Counted from the first letter of the stretch, positions 50,974-63,035 are shown. The stretch is DNA of 64,000 nucleotides from Epiperipatus broadwayi (GCA_028023455.1 JAQFVV010006246.1:5222363-5286362), one strand, 5' to 3'. Numbers and translations are program-made. The notes: generated by a model from the sequence alone, not told the origin.

Positions 50974-51383
50974 TCAACTTGAGCTGTCTGATGCAAAAGT
51001 TGAGGATGTAGCGGTTTCTGCAGAATCAATAGTCATGTTATTATAGTGATGAAATCCACTTTTACTTCGATTGCGATTATGATTTTTTTTGCTAGGCTTT
51101 TGAGGTTCATTTTCTGGCCTAATTTCTTGAGGTGCTTGATCACGTGTCATTTTGCTAGGTTTCGAACGTGAAGCTTGTGCTATAGCAACGACATGTGGAA
51201 AAAGTTTAGTAACATTGCCCACAGCTTTGGTGCGCCCTTCTCGAAAAACCATTCGCATACCCTCACGTATATATTCCGGATTTTTAATAAACCGAAAGCG
51301 TACAGTTGCTTTATCCCCTGTCCTCAAGCAATCCATCGACATACTTACAATTGTTGCCGTCTGTCGTATACTACCACAGTGCA
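50974..51383 (-). CDS. GTPBP1: GTP-binding protein 1, last exon
   Basis: The acceptor is TTATTTATAG, and the exon starts with TG that completes a Val codon from the exon at 63209. It encodes [20 protein letters not shown], then [20 protein letters not shown] and [20 protein letters not shown], the second beta-barrel domain at the C-terminal end of the GTPBP1/GTPBP2 branch of translational GTPases (related to eEF1A and HBS1). A low-complexity basic and Ser-rich tail follows ([15 protein letters not shown]...DSSS), a region that also varies in other animals. GTPBP1 acts in the cytoplasm in elongation and mRNA surveillance. The G domain lies in exons outside the window. Confidence 0.93.
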
Positions 51384-53382
51384 CTATAAATAAATAATAA
51401 TAAAAGTTTTATTTAGATAAATAACAGGATATTTTTGTGTGTATGCTGTATGTAAAACATTTCACTATACTTTCTCCTAAAAAATATGATAAATAGAAAT
51501 TACAATAATCATTCATAAATATATAGTGGGCAAGTTAATAATAATAACATACACTCATGGAATGATAAACATGCTGCAAACTGACAAAAACAGTAATTAT
51601 ATATGCTTTCTAATCAACTTGTAATATTAAAATTAAGTCATTGATTGTATGTTTATAAAATATCTTTCAGAAAAACATGAATTGTTTTAAAATGTATTCG
51701 TGATTACTTAAGATTTCCAGACTTATCAAAAATGATCAACTTTTTTTTTTTTAATGAAGACGATATTTGCTGAGGACAGAAATGGATTGTAAGCATTTAA
51801 AATTTTTTGAAGGGAACTGTTTCGTCATCAGAATACTAAGATATAAATTCCTTATAATTTATGAGAGCTTTGGTCTGTAAACTATGTTTTATCCATTCTT
51901 GTCACAATTTCTGTGAAATCCAGATTAGTTAATAAAGAGAATAGGAAAAAAATCTATGCGTTTTACCTTGATATAAATTTTTACTCTTGAAATTAAACAA
52001 AAGTAGTTTCTCATTAAGTAATTAAAAAAATCTCTGAAAGTAAAAACATTCAGCTAATAATTTTTTAATTAAGTTTATGTTTATTATTTATTGTATAATT
52101 ATAAAAATTAAGACTTAAAATCTCAAATACATTTACTACTTTACCATTGTGAAGCCATATGTTTGTTCAAAACAATTTTTTTCAGTAATTTACATATCTT
52201 TAAGCACAACAAATGAGCACTTATACAGTCTAATTATTCTAGTACAGAATTATCTATTATAAACATGAATAATCAATGGACATGTGAGATCTTATTAGTA
52301 TTTTTCTACAATTGTTTTCAATGAGAATCAGGATCGCATTTATAACCTAGCTATTACTTTTTTTTAATAGATAGTTTTGGAGTGAAATAAATAAGTGAAT
52401 TACTATGCCTAAACATAAGTTTGAACTCCTCAAAAAATGTTTGAACTGAGTATTAGATTTAGTTACCTAAATAAAAAAAATCACATTCAGCAATGCTAAA
52501 ATGGAATATATTAAATACCAAAAATAGGTGTGAAATTTAGTACATTCAAATATTCTATCACCCATTAGATTTATTTTCTTGCAATTAATAATACAACTAT
52601 TTTAGTGGGAATTTCTGAAACATGAATTGTATTTATGAAATAGCAAAAAAAAAAACTTTCTTAATGAACAGTTCTCTGTTGGAAAACAAATAGAGATAAA
52701 TAGGCAAAACAATACTACATATAATTATTGTTAATGGTATTCTGACAGCATATTTATTTTAGAATCTTAATTTTAATGATGCCTTTACACTATATTAAGA
52801 TACCATAAACAAAAATTATTTTCTATTCTACTTTAAATTTTTCAAAAATCCAAACACTTTTCTGGTTTGAAATATTGTATCAGTTAATCTTAAATATTAT
52901 AGCCAATGATTAACTATTTTGGGTTTCATATATTTAGATTTCTATTTTTATTGATACAATGAAAATTTTCTTCGAATAAATTAAATCAAATAGCATTTCT
53001 CGTCAAATAAAAACAAATATTCTAAATGTAAAAGTACATCCTTTTCTAGATTTCTTAATGTAAAAAATTTCCATATAAGCATTTAAAAATAGGGTGAGTA
53101 GGTTTGCTTTTTCTTAACATATAGAGTCCACTGTATTGACCCCTTTATGTTTTTGATAAGTTTATGAAAAAATGCTGACAATAAAATACAAAAAATATAT
53201 ATAAATGTTTTTATATTTTTATTCACATATTCTAAAAAGTAAAAAAATAAATTTTCTTCAATTTTCAATAAAAGCATGGTTTACTCATATTTAGAAATAT
53301 TTTATATAAATAGAAATTAGCTAATGATTTTAACAAATCTATAAATAAACTACAATAATTCACAAATTAGATTCCGAAAGAA

Positions 53383-53525
53383 TCAAAGAATCACTTATAT
53401 AAACTTGCAATTAATGCCCATTTTCTTACACCAGAACCAATCTATTTTTCAAATTTAAAAGCCATTTTTTATTTGATGAATAGATTGGGAATGTTATTTG
53501 CAAGTTTATTTAAATGATTCTTTGA
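53383..53525. repeat. Short fold-back element
   Basis: The left arm 53383-53454 (TCAAAGAATCACTTATATAA...CAATCTATTTTTCAAAT) pairs with the right arm 53471-53525 (ATTTGATGAATAGATTGGG...GATTCTTTGA), with mismatches and a longer left side. It is probably a MITE remnant. Confidence 0.55.
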
Positions 53526-54180
53526 CTTGTTCATTATTATAGTAATATTTTCTGACTTGAAATTAGATGTACTTTTTTTCAAATATATAGAAGCAAAACA
53601 ACAATAAATATTGGGTTAAAACCATTTAATTGTAATTTTTGCTTGATAAAAAGTCTATAAAAATTAATAAAAAGCTGAACAAAGATAATTTCTAAACATG
53701 ATCATCTCATGCTTTTATTTGTAAAAACTTAAAAAATTTTATTTTTTAATTTTTAGTACATTAATGAGAATAAAAATATTTATTTACATTTTTTTTTTTT
53801 TTGTAATTTTTATTATCTACTTTGGATTATTGAAATCAGTTTTCAACGAATCATTCACTTTTAAATTACAAGGGATTATCTTAGATATTTATCTCTAGCA
53901 CTAATAAATAATTAAAAATTTAAATTTTTTGGTATTGTTTTCCTAAAATTGTTTGCAAACTCTAAAAAAATATACATTATCAGAAATATGTATATATGCA
54001 AATTTTCATTTAGATCCAAAATTAGAAAGTGCATGAAAACTGAATTACAAGACTTGATCCAGATAGACAGACAAAATAGAATTAAATGAAAGCATATAAA
54101 AATTTCTTTGAGCAAAGATTTGATATCATTTTTGTAAAAAAAAGTTAATTTGCCACTTCCTATGGAAGTGTTAATATATA

Positions 54181-54244
54181 ATTATCAACCCGGCTTTCAT
54201 TTCTTATTCAGATCTCAATAAGAGATGAAAGCCAGGTTGATAAT
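54181..54244. repeat. Small hairpin adjacent to the 54.3-kb TIR element
   Basis: ATTATCAACCCGGCTTTCAT on the left pairs with ATGAAAGCCAGGTTGATAAT on the right around AGATCT. Part of it recurs inverted at about 55735-55770 inside the spacer between the two TIR element copies. Confidence 0.6.
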
Positions 54245-54277
54245 TAAATAATTGTAAATATAATTAGTTGTAATTTT

Positions 54278-55563
54278 GGTTCTCATCTTATAGCTAAAGA
54301 CGCCGCTCGATGGCGCCGTTTTCCTGCTAAAACATAAAAATGCTGTTTCCGTAATACAACTTTTTTGTTGTGCTACAGATTGCAGGCCGCTATGTCGTGT
54401 CGCAGTACAGCATGTATGTTGCATCACAGCAAATAAATTTTCCGAATTCGCACAGTTTATAAAATTGTTACGGCTTGGTGAGAGGGTGTGTGTATTTGAA
54501 TTGGAAGGAAATGTTGTTTTCATTTGATTTTTTTTATTTTAAATTATTGAAATATTCAGTTTTGTAAAGTAATAATTATCAGACTTTTTACACCGTACTG
54601 TATCGAAGTTTTAAGTGGGAAAATGTTGACAAGATTTATGTGTAAGGTGAGTTGGAATTAGGTAATGCGTCAAGTAACATACTGTTCATAACATTCAATG
54701 AGACAAACAAGATTCTACCGTGTGTATATTTTTGAATTAAAAAAGAGCGGTAACACAAAAATATCCAATAAGAAAAGTACAATTCTGCACGGTTTTTTTT
54801 AATTTCATAAAAAGCATATTATAAACATGGTTAATAAGTAAAGAAGACATTTTATATATGTGTGTGTGTGTGTTTGTTGTTGTTTAAAAAAGTTTTACTT
54901 TCTTTCTTTTCTCTGACTACTGTTATACTTTGTTGAATATAGTTTACGTTTATTATCATTTATTTTGTAGATGTTACTAAAAAAAATATTTACAAAAATA
55001 CGATTTTGATATTTTTTATTTTAGCATTACAAACAACAGAATACTAACCCTAACAACTTTTACTTTTTGTTGTCATTCTATTTGAAGTAAAAAATAGCGG
55101 TAATATCTGTTTGTCTGTAAAAAAAAAAAAAAAAAGGAAAACGAAGACTAAAAAATAGCGGTAACACAATAATATCTGTTTTTCTGTAGAAATAAAATGT
55201 AAAAGGAAGACTAAAAAATTTTACTTTTTATTCCGATTCTGAGTTTTTAAACAACAACAACAAAAAAAAGCCATAACCCCAGTAAAAAAATATCCGATAG
55301 AAAATTGATTTTTCTAATAAAGCAAAATAAAAAACACGAACCAAATTGTAATTTGTTGATTTTATTTTACATTTATTATTATCATTTAATTTGTATATGT
55401 TAATAAAAAATAATATTTAAAAAAGACGATTTTGTTTTTATTTTCGCAATACAAAAAACACATCAAAATGATTAAAATCAACGGCCCAGGAATGGTCATA
55501 TTTTATAGTTTTAGCGTGAAAACGGCGCCATCGAACGGCGTCTTTATCTATAAGACTAGCACC
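54278..55563 (+). mobile_element. Non-autonomous TIR DNA transposon, copy 1 of an inverted pair
   Basis: It starts GGTTCTCATCTTATAGCTAA (then AGACGCCGCTCGATGGCGCC) and ends with the inverse GGCGTCTTTATCTATAAGACTAGCACC. The TIRs are about 45 bp and GC-rich in an AT-rich body. No transposase is encoded. The whole copy is inverted at 55951-57313. Comparing outer and inner flanks suggests an 8-bp target duplication AAAATTAC, which would fit hAT or another 8-bp-duplicating superfamily. Confidence 0.7.
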
Positions 55564-55950
55564 TTAAAGTATATTATTTCATTAACTAAATTTTGAAAAC
55601 TCAAGTATATTAACAAATATCCAATATAAAAATAATTATTTATCCACAATATTGTTATTGATATATACTTAATATAATAATCAATTTAAATAAAATTGAA
55701 ACAAACAACTAATTATATTTACAATTATTTAATTCTCAACCCGGCCCGTCTTTCATCTCTTATTGAGATCTTTTCAAGATCGAAAAACATATCCAAAATT
55801 CTATATACAATAATGTTCAAAAAACTGTTACAATGCCGAAACACATAAAATTGAAATATATACAACGGTCAAATATCCAATATAAAAATAATTACCACAA
55901 TGTTGTTATTGATATATACTTAATATAATAATCAATCCAAATAAAATTAC
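55564..55950. repeat. Spacer between inverted TIR elements, containing a duplicated host segment
   Basis: A block beginning AAATATCCAATATAAAAATA occurs at about 55615-55700 and again at 55868-55950. The first copy runs on into CAACTAATTATATTTACAAT, which is the inverse of the DNA left of copy 1, and so resembles an unoccupied insertion site. The second copy runs into transposon copy 2. Confidence 0.6.
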
Positions 55951-57313
55951 GGTGCTAGTCTTATAAAGATGTCGTTCGATGGCGCCGTTTCCACACTAAA
56001 ACTATAAAATATGACCCTTCCCAGGCCATTGATTTTAATCATTTTGATGTGTTTTTTGTAATGAGAAAATAAAAACAAAACAAAATCGTCTTTTTTAAAT
56101 ATTATTTTTTATTAACGTATACAAATTAAATGATAATAATAAATGTAAAATAAAATCAACAAATTACAATTTGATTCATGTTTTTTAGTTTGTTTTATTA
56201 AAAAAATCAATTTTCTATAGGATATTTTTTTACTGGGGTTACGGCTTTTTTTTTGTTGTTGTTTAAAAACTCATAATCGAAATAAAAAGTAAAATTTCTT
56301 AGTCTTCCTTTTACATTTTATTTCTACAGAGAAACAGATACTATTGTGTTACCGCTATTTTTTACTTTTTTAGTCTTCGTTTTACTTTTTTTTTTTTTAC
56401 AGACAAACAGATATTACCACTATTTTTTACTTCAAATAGAATGACAACAAAAAGTAAAAGTTGTTAGGGTTAGTTTTAGGTTAGGTTTAGGGTTCTGTTG
56501 TTTGTAATGCTAAAATAAAAAATATCAAAATCGTATTTTTGTAAATATTTTTTTATAGTAACATCTATAAAATAAATGATAACAATAAACGTAAACTATA
56601 TTCAACAAAGTATAACAGTAGTTGGAGAAAAGAAAGTAAGTAAAACTTTTTTAAACAACAACACACACACACATATAAAATGTCTTCTTTACTTATTAAC
56701 CATGTTTATAATATATGCTTTTTATGAAATTTAAAAAAACCGTGCAGAATTGTACTTTTCTTACTGGATATTTTTGTATTACCACTCTTTTTTACTTCAA
56801 AAATATACACACGGTAGAATCTTGTTTATCTCGTTGAATGTTACGAACAGTACGTTACTTGACGCGTTACCTAATTCCAACTCACTTTACACATATATCT
56901 TGTTAACATTTTCCCACTTAAAACTTCAATACAGTACGGTGTAAAAAGTCTGATAATTATTACTTTACAAAATCTGAACATTTCAATACTTTAAAATAAA
57001 ATAAAAAAATCCAATGAAAACAACAGTTCCTTCCAATTCAAATACACACACCTTCTCACCAAAGCTGTAACAATTTTATAAATTGTGCGAATTCGAAAAA
57101 TTATTTGCTGCGATGCGACATACATGCGTACTGCGATGCGACATACATGCGTACTGCAACGCGACATAGCGATCTGCAATCTGTAGCACAACAAAAAAGT
57201 TGTATTATAGAAAACACGGGTTCAAACGTGTCGGCTGCAGAAACGGCATTTTTATGTGTTTTAGCAGGAAAACGGCACCATCGAGCGGCGTCTTTAGCTA
57301 TAAGGCGAGAACC
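55951..57313 (-). mobile_element. Non-autonomous TIR DNA transposon, copy 2 (inverted)
   Basis: It runs from GGTGCTAGTCTTATAAAGAT at 55951 to GGCGTCTTTAGCTATAAGGC, ending GAGAACC at 57313. It is the reverse complement of copy 1 over most of its length, with extra sequence. Near 56463-56490 it contains TTAGGGTTAGTTTTAGGTTA followed by GGTTTAGGG, a telomere-like expansion that copy 1 has only as CTAACCCTAA. The tip carries a repeated GCGATGCGACATACATGCGT motif (about 57110-57150). Confidence 0.7.
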
Positions 57314-57841
57314 TAATTTAATAATAAACATAAACTTTCCAATTAAATGAAATATTCACCCAATTTTGTTATTCATTCTTGGTAAGATATTCACAAATTT
57401 GATGCTTTGATAAGTTTAACAAATTATTAGTGGAAAACTATCTTATTTAATTTCTATGAATTAAAATTTATCAATCAAAAAAAAAAAAACCTCTTGGAAC
57501 TTCCCTTCATCTATTTGTTTAGCTAATCTGAATTGTATAATGGTTAGCATAAGTGAATAAAATGTATTTTGCAGAATAAAACTCAGATAAATTATTAGTT
57601 ATCTGATTCCCTAGTAGTCACATTTTGAAACAGTTCCTAATAGAAATTTTTAAACTGATATATCGAATTATCTTCAAGCCTATTTTAAATTTAGATAAAC
57701 AATTTATTCCTATAAAAAAAAATTATAAATTTTTAAACAAATCTTAACTGCTAAAATAAATTATAATTTTCCAAATGTTATACTGTCAAAAAGTTAAAAT
57801 ATTTTAACAAACTATATATCTTCAGGATATTTCTTTTATCA
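57314..57841. other. Intronic AT-rich DNA
   Basis: Nothing was recognised. Confidence 0.4.
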
Positions 57842-58771
57842 AACCATTAAACATCACATGATCATCATTCTTTATGCTTACACAATCTGTTTACACAGAG
57901 ACAAAACTCTTCATACAGTAGCGCCATTCAGAACAAGCCCGATGCAGGAAGTTTTGTGCATAAAATTCCTATCTAAGGCCTATTCATCCAATATCCCCAA
58001 ACTAGTTTCTAGCTGGTGAATTTCATCAGTGATGAGCTTTGGATTTGAGAGCTGTATCTAGATCTTAGGATCTAATGCAATTCTCCAATAGCCACCTTTT
58101 TAACTAACTAAAAAAATTTGAGTCCAAAATAAAAACACAATAATGTTTTCAATTCAAGCTCATTAGCTTATATAGTCATATAGATCTGAACCAGTTCAGC
58201 ATCCATACTTTTAGGTGTCTTAGGTTCTTTAATAATCAGTCACCATAATCCTATTGGGTGGGATTGGTATTAAATCACTAAACATCACATGATCACCATT
58301 CTTTATGATTACACAAGCTGCTTACATAGAGACAAAACTCTCCATACAGTAACACCACTCAGTGCAGACCAGAGTAATCAATGGATGCAGGAAGGTTTGT
58401 GACTGTGGTTATTAAAAAACCAAAGACACCAAAAAGTATGGATGCTGAACTGAGTTCAGATCTACATGACCATACAAGTGAATGAACTTGAAAACATTAT
58501 TGTGTTTTCATTTTGGACTCAAAGCTTTATAGTTTAGTTAAAAAGGGCAAAAAATGTTTGCTGGAGGATTGCAAAAGATCCTAAGATCTACGTGCAATGC
58601 TCTCAGGTCAAAGGTTCCTCACTGATGAAAGCCACAAGCTAGAAAGTAGTTTGGAGATATTGGATGAGTAGGCACTAGATAGGGATTTTATGCATAAACT
58701 TTCCTGCATCCATTGATTCCTCTGGCTTGCGCTGAGTGGTGCTACTATATGGAGAGTTTTGCCTGTGTAAT
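57842..58771. mobile_element. Hammerhead-type retroposon, tandem and inverted multimer
   Basis: It has the same family and order as the 40.3-kb insertion: a - strand monomer (57842-58260), a second - strand tip from ATCACTAAACATCACATGAT, a switch to the + strand near 58400, and a + strand end GAGAGTTTTGCCTGTGTAAT. The + core at 58615-58655 is damaged (AGC/GCT stem II, GAAAG in place of GAAAC). The - core near 58040-58000 keeps CTGATGA and GAAACTAGTT. Flanks TTCTTTTATCA and TACTTTTAATCA are an imperfect duplication. Confidence 0.7.
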
Positions 58772-58817
58772 ATTACTTTTAATCATTTCTCAAAAGTAAT
58801 TTTATTTAAATTAAGTG

Positions 58818-59560
58818 TAACGGAATATATGCCGTTACATTATTTTAAAATGAAAATAAAAAGATCGTAAATAAAAATTGATTTATTAAAAAGAAAAAAA
58901 CTTAAAAACTGAAAATTAAAAGTTGTTTAATATATATAGATCGCATGATGGACAACTTTAAAAACTTTTAAAAAAATAAAAATATTTGAAAGTAATTTTT
59001 TTGTAAAAAAAGTAAAGATATAAAGATTTGATATTTTTGAAAATAGAAATAATGTTGATTTCTATAATCTTAGAAAATGGAAATGATTGTCTTATTAATT
59101 AAATGATTGTTCAAAATCAAACTGGCCCTTGAGGCATTTAAAATAAATTAAAGGGTCAGATAAGAGAGTACAAAGAAATTAAATGACCAATGCAAACACC
59201 AGAAATGTCAGCACGGACCGTAATTGAAACACCAGAGGATTAGTGACGTCTTGCCGTTTGAATCTCAAGATCTAATGATAAGAGACTAATAAAAATATAA
59301 AAGCCAAATTATTATTATAATTGTTATCTTAGAGCTGACTATGAATAGATCGTTATAACTAGCTATATTGCAGATTTTCACGATGTGGAAGTCTGCAATA
59401 AATTTAATTTTCCGGACAAACCAGCTGAGGCCTCTGGATGACAGTTCCTGACCAAATGCATGGCAAGTCGCAGTTTCATTTCAAAGAAGGACAAAATCTA
59501 CGAAAGTGATCACGAAGATGGACTTCTCAATCTATTAAATCCGTAAAGTATGAACTATTG
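58818..59560 (+). mobile_element. Possible solo LTR or LTR-like fragment
   Basis: It begins TGTAACGG-AATATATG-CCGTTACA, a short palindrome like many gypsy LTR starts. It holds a TATA-like AATATAAAAGCC near 59294 and an AATAAA near 59397, set in GC-richer DNA than its surroundings. The 3' end and target duplication could not be placed, so this is tentative. Confidence 0.3.
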
Positions 59561-61045
59561 TGTCTATCTAATAAGAACTTTCCTAAAATTGCAAGTAATT
59601 AATAACTGAAAATAAGAACTCTTATCTGACTTAAAGAATGCAAATTCAATTATTGATATTTTTTTATGTAGATGTTTAAGCAATCATTTCCATTTCATTT
59701 TTTTTTGTGTGTGTATTATGTTTTAACTAAAATGTATTAAATTTAAAGTTGGGTGTAGATAGCTGCATGGATAAAGATTAATAACTATGTTTAAATTCGT
59801 TTATGTTTAATTTAAGGGATTTTAATTTCAGGCTATTTGTTTCGTGGTTGTGTCAGTGCTAGTGGAGAGATATATAGACGTTTATATTAATGTAATGTGA
59901 AGCGTGTTTAGCATACAGGGCAACGTGCCCACCTGAATGCATGACCCCAAAGAGGCAGTCATACCGTTGCAATGGTTGCAGATGTATTTCCTGCACCATT
60001 AACCCCTTCTAGCTCTATGGACAGGGATTTATAAGTCGGCAGAAAGACCGCTCTCCCCCCATAAGTAGCACTCTTTAAAAATATATATATACATGATTCC
60101 TTAGTCTGACAGATGCACTTTCCTGTTCTAGACACGGATCATTTCCTTCAAATAATATCACGCTGTCAGATGCACATTCCTGTCTGCGTGGTTTTATGCT
60201 AGCATCTTCATATTGCATCGATTGCGACTATATATCTGGAAGCAGGCATTGGGTTGACTACGAACTTTTAGTCTGAGATTGAATGAATGTTTTGATAAGT
60301 TTTTAAGTGAAAAAAAAATCTATGTAGACTATCTATGCTCGACATGCTAAAGTAAAATATAATTTAAATATCCATCTGTGCGATCTATTTAAAATAGTAA
60401 TTTAAATTTTAAAAAAAAATATTAATGTTAAAATCTAAAAATAAATTTATTCCTCAATTTTAAATGTGCGTTAATAAAAATCTATTTGTGTGTTAATTAC
60501 TGGCAGTGGCTTCTTTTATTTTATTGTTCTAAATATTTAATATATACTTTGAGAATAGAAATCTATTGAAACTTATAAATGTTTAAAATCTCTGCTACTC
60601 TATGAGCTAGTGACCTTGGGCAAACGGTCAGAATAATATATATATAAAAAAATTTTTTGAATCTTAACTTACGTATCTGCCTACTATATAAATTTTTCTA
60701 GGTTCAAATGCCTAGATGGCGCCCGTGTAGTGCGGATACGTTTAAGGCTCTTTTCATTGACCGTTAAATTTAAAAGATTAACTAAAGAAAACAAAATAAT
60801 TATTATTTAATAATTAATTTTTGCAAGGCTGTAAACTTGTTTTTCATATTTTTTTCAGAAAATTGATTTGTATATGAAAAATTTTTTTGTACATAGATAT
60901 TTTTTCATAAGCATTGCCTATATAGTACTATTTAAGTGTTACTTGATTGAAGAAAATAATTAATTATCTTTTGATGATTATTATTTGCATATTTTTTTAT
61001 ACCTCTCTCAGAAAATTTATTTAAAGTAGATGAACTTGTCTATAT
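59561..61045. other. Intronic DNA with an unclassified GC-richer patch
   Basis: At about 59895-60080 the base composition is balanced (CAACGTGCCCACCTGAATGC to GACCGCTCTCCCCCC), like a SINE body, but no promoter boxes or ends were defined. CAGATGCACTTTCCTGT and CAGATGCACATTCCTGT repeat at about 60109 and 60167. Near 60703 GGTTCAAATGCC resembles a B box. The rest is AT-rich. Confidence 0.35.
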
Positions 61046-61290
61046 AACATATTTTCATTAAGCATCACATGATCACATCTCCTATACGAGCACATTAATT
61101 GTTGATAAACAGAGCAAAACTCTCCATACAGTATTGCCACAAGCCAGAAACTAGTCTGGGGATATTGGATGAGTAGGCATTAGATAGGGATTTTATGCAC
61201 AAGCCTTCCGGTATCCATTGATTACTCTGTTTAGCACAGGTGGCAATACTGTATGGAGAGTTTTGCTCTGTTTATTAACATATTTTCATT
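61046..61290. mobile_element. Hammerhead-family retroposon, short inverted dimer, 14-bp target duplications
   Basis: AACATATTTTCATT is exact at 61046-61059 and 61277-61290. The 217-bp insert has the - strand tip (CATCACATGATCACATC...AAAACTCTCCATACAGTA) joined at GCCAC to a + strand copy that starts inside stem II (ACAAGCCAGAAACTAGTCTG). CTGATGA is therefore missing and no ribozyme can form. The join uses GCCAC, which both partners share. Confidence 0.8.
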
Positions 61291-61723
61291 TAAATACTGG
61301 GAAACTAAAAAAACATGATTACTACTTTGTATTTTTGCAGAGGTGCATCTTTTAATTAAATATATATATATATAATTATTCAATTTATTATTTAGATTAA
61401 AAAAAATATTTATTCCAGTATAAAAAATAGTCCATTAATTATTTATTATTATAAGGTAAAATCTATAACCATTAAAATTTTGACAATTTATGATTTTTCA
61501 TTATCTTTAGGTTTTATTGTAATAAGTGAAAAAACATACTTCATATAGATGCAAAAATTAGGAACTTTATATGCTTTTATCAAGTATAAGAAATAAATCA
61601 ACAAAAAATACTTTTTTATAAACAAATTTGTGAATGATTTTTATTAGAAATATATATAAAAATATATCTTATATCTGTAACTCATAAAAATTGTATCAAT
61701 ATATATATATACATACACAAGGG

Positions 61724-61910
61724 CACTATAGTGTAGTGACTAGCATATAGTCTGGGATTAGAATCTTGGACAACTGAATTTTAGAAATTTTTCAACTCAT
61801 GAACAAGCTTAGGTTTTTTTTTTCTTTCAGGTAGTCAGCCCATAGATAATCTAATTAGCCATCCAGTATTTGGTCAATAAATGGCAATTTAGTTATTATT
61901 ATCTAAACAG
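61724..61910 (+). mobile_element. Possible tRNA-derived SINE
   Basis: GGGCACTATAGTGTAGTGACTAGCATA resembles a tRNA-type A-box head, and GGGATTAGAATC is a weak B box. The downstream body includes GTAGTCAGCCCATAG and GGTCAATAAATGGC. Ends and duplications were not resolved. Confidence 0.35.
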
Positions 61911-61982
61911 CATCATTTTAAAGTTAATCTGGCTTAAATCAAAAATATAACCATAAAATAATCCAACTTTAATTTCTAATGA

Positions 61983-62410
61983 AGTTATAAAGCACATGCG
62001 CTTTGTAGATTTTTAACTATACATGAATACTCTCACTTTCAAACATGAGATAGTCTTTGTAAAAAGATAGGATGAATCCATCTATCTTTTCAACCCAAAC
62101 ATTTATGTATGAGCAAATCTTAAGCATTTGGAAATGAGAGCATGAAGATGTTAAACGATCACTTTAAATTACTTTAACTATGCTTGAATGAATGACGCTT
62201 GCGAAATTTTCTAGAATTTACGATATGACATTCTTATTTGAAATTGAATATATATAAACGCTTAAGATTTGCCCATACATAAATGTCTGGGTCGAAAAGG
62301 TAGATGGATTCATTCTATCTTTTCGCAAAGACTTTATCTCGTGTTTGAAAGTGAGAGTATTCATTTATAGTTAAAAGTCTACAAAGCTCATGTGCATTAG
62401 CTTTATAGCT
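61983..62410. mobile_element. MITE-like element with about 130-bp inverted arms
   Basis: The left arm (AGTTATAAAGCACATGCGCT to about 62118) pairs with the right arm (about 62258 to GCATTAGCTTTATAGCT). Both contain ACTCTCACTTTCAAACA and GGATGAATCCATCTA-type segments in inverse order. It has no coding frame. The flanking duplication is too short to define. Confidence 0.65.
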
Positions 62411-62461
62411 GATTATTAATATTACAGTTTATAAACATAGCGCTATATAAAATAAATATTT

Positions 62462-63035
62462 CGTTACTAAAGAAGAGAAATTGTATTATATAGAAGCTTA
62501 GTCATAATTTCCCTTTACATATACTATATATCATTATGTTCTTTAATGAATTAATAAAAGCATTTTCAATTTTTAAAAATCTACGGCATAAATTTTAAAT
62601 AATTGGCACATTTTAGATCAAATTATACTGCAACTCCTAATAAATTTTCAATCTACTTTTGTGATAAGTATTTTTTTTGTCTACATTGAAATAATCAGAT
62701 GCTTTTTAAATCTGAACTTAAATTTAAATGACCAGAATTTAGTACATTCGTTACTAATGAAGAGAAATTATATTATATAGAAGCTTAGTCATAATTTCCC
62801 TTTACATATACTATATATCATTATGTTCTTTAATGAATTAATAAAAGCATTTTCAATTTTTAAAAATCTACGGCATAAATTTTAAATAATTGGCACATTT
62901 TAGATCAAATTATACTGCAACTCCTAATAAATTTTCAATCTACTTTTGTGATAAGTATTTTTTTTGACTACATTGAAATAATCAGATGCTTTTTAAATCT
63001 GAACTTAAATTTAAATGACCAGAATTTAGTACATT
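62462..63035. repeat. Near-identical 287-bp tandem duplication
   Basis: Copy 1 (62462-62748) and copy 2 (62749-63035) both begin CGTTACTAA and end TTTAGTACATT, with only a few substitutions between them. It lies in the GTPBP1 intron about 170 bp from the splice donor. It is a recent event. Confidence 0.9.

Noticed and set aside
51152-51397. + strand frames opposite the GTPBP1 last exon
   Set aside because: They are antisense shadows of a well-supported exon.
54215-54523. 102-codon - strand frame
   Set aside because: It spans the GC-rich terminal repeat of a non-autonomous transposon and has no domain. The matching copy at 57.1-57.3 kb does not preserve the frame.
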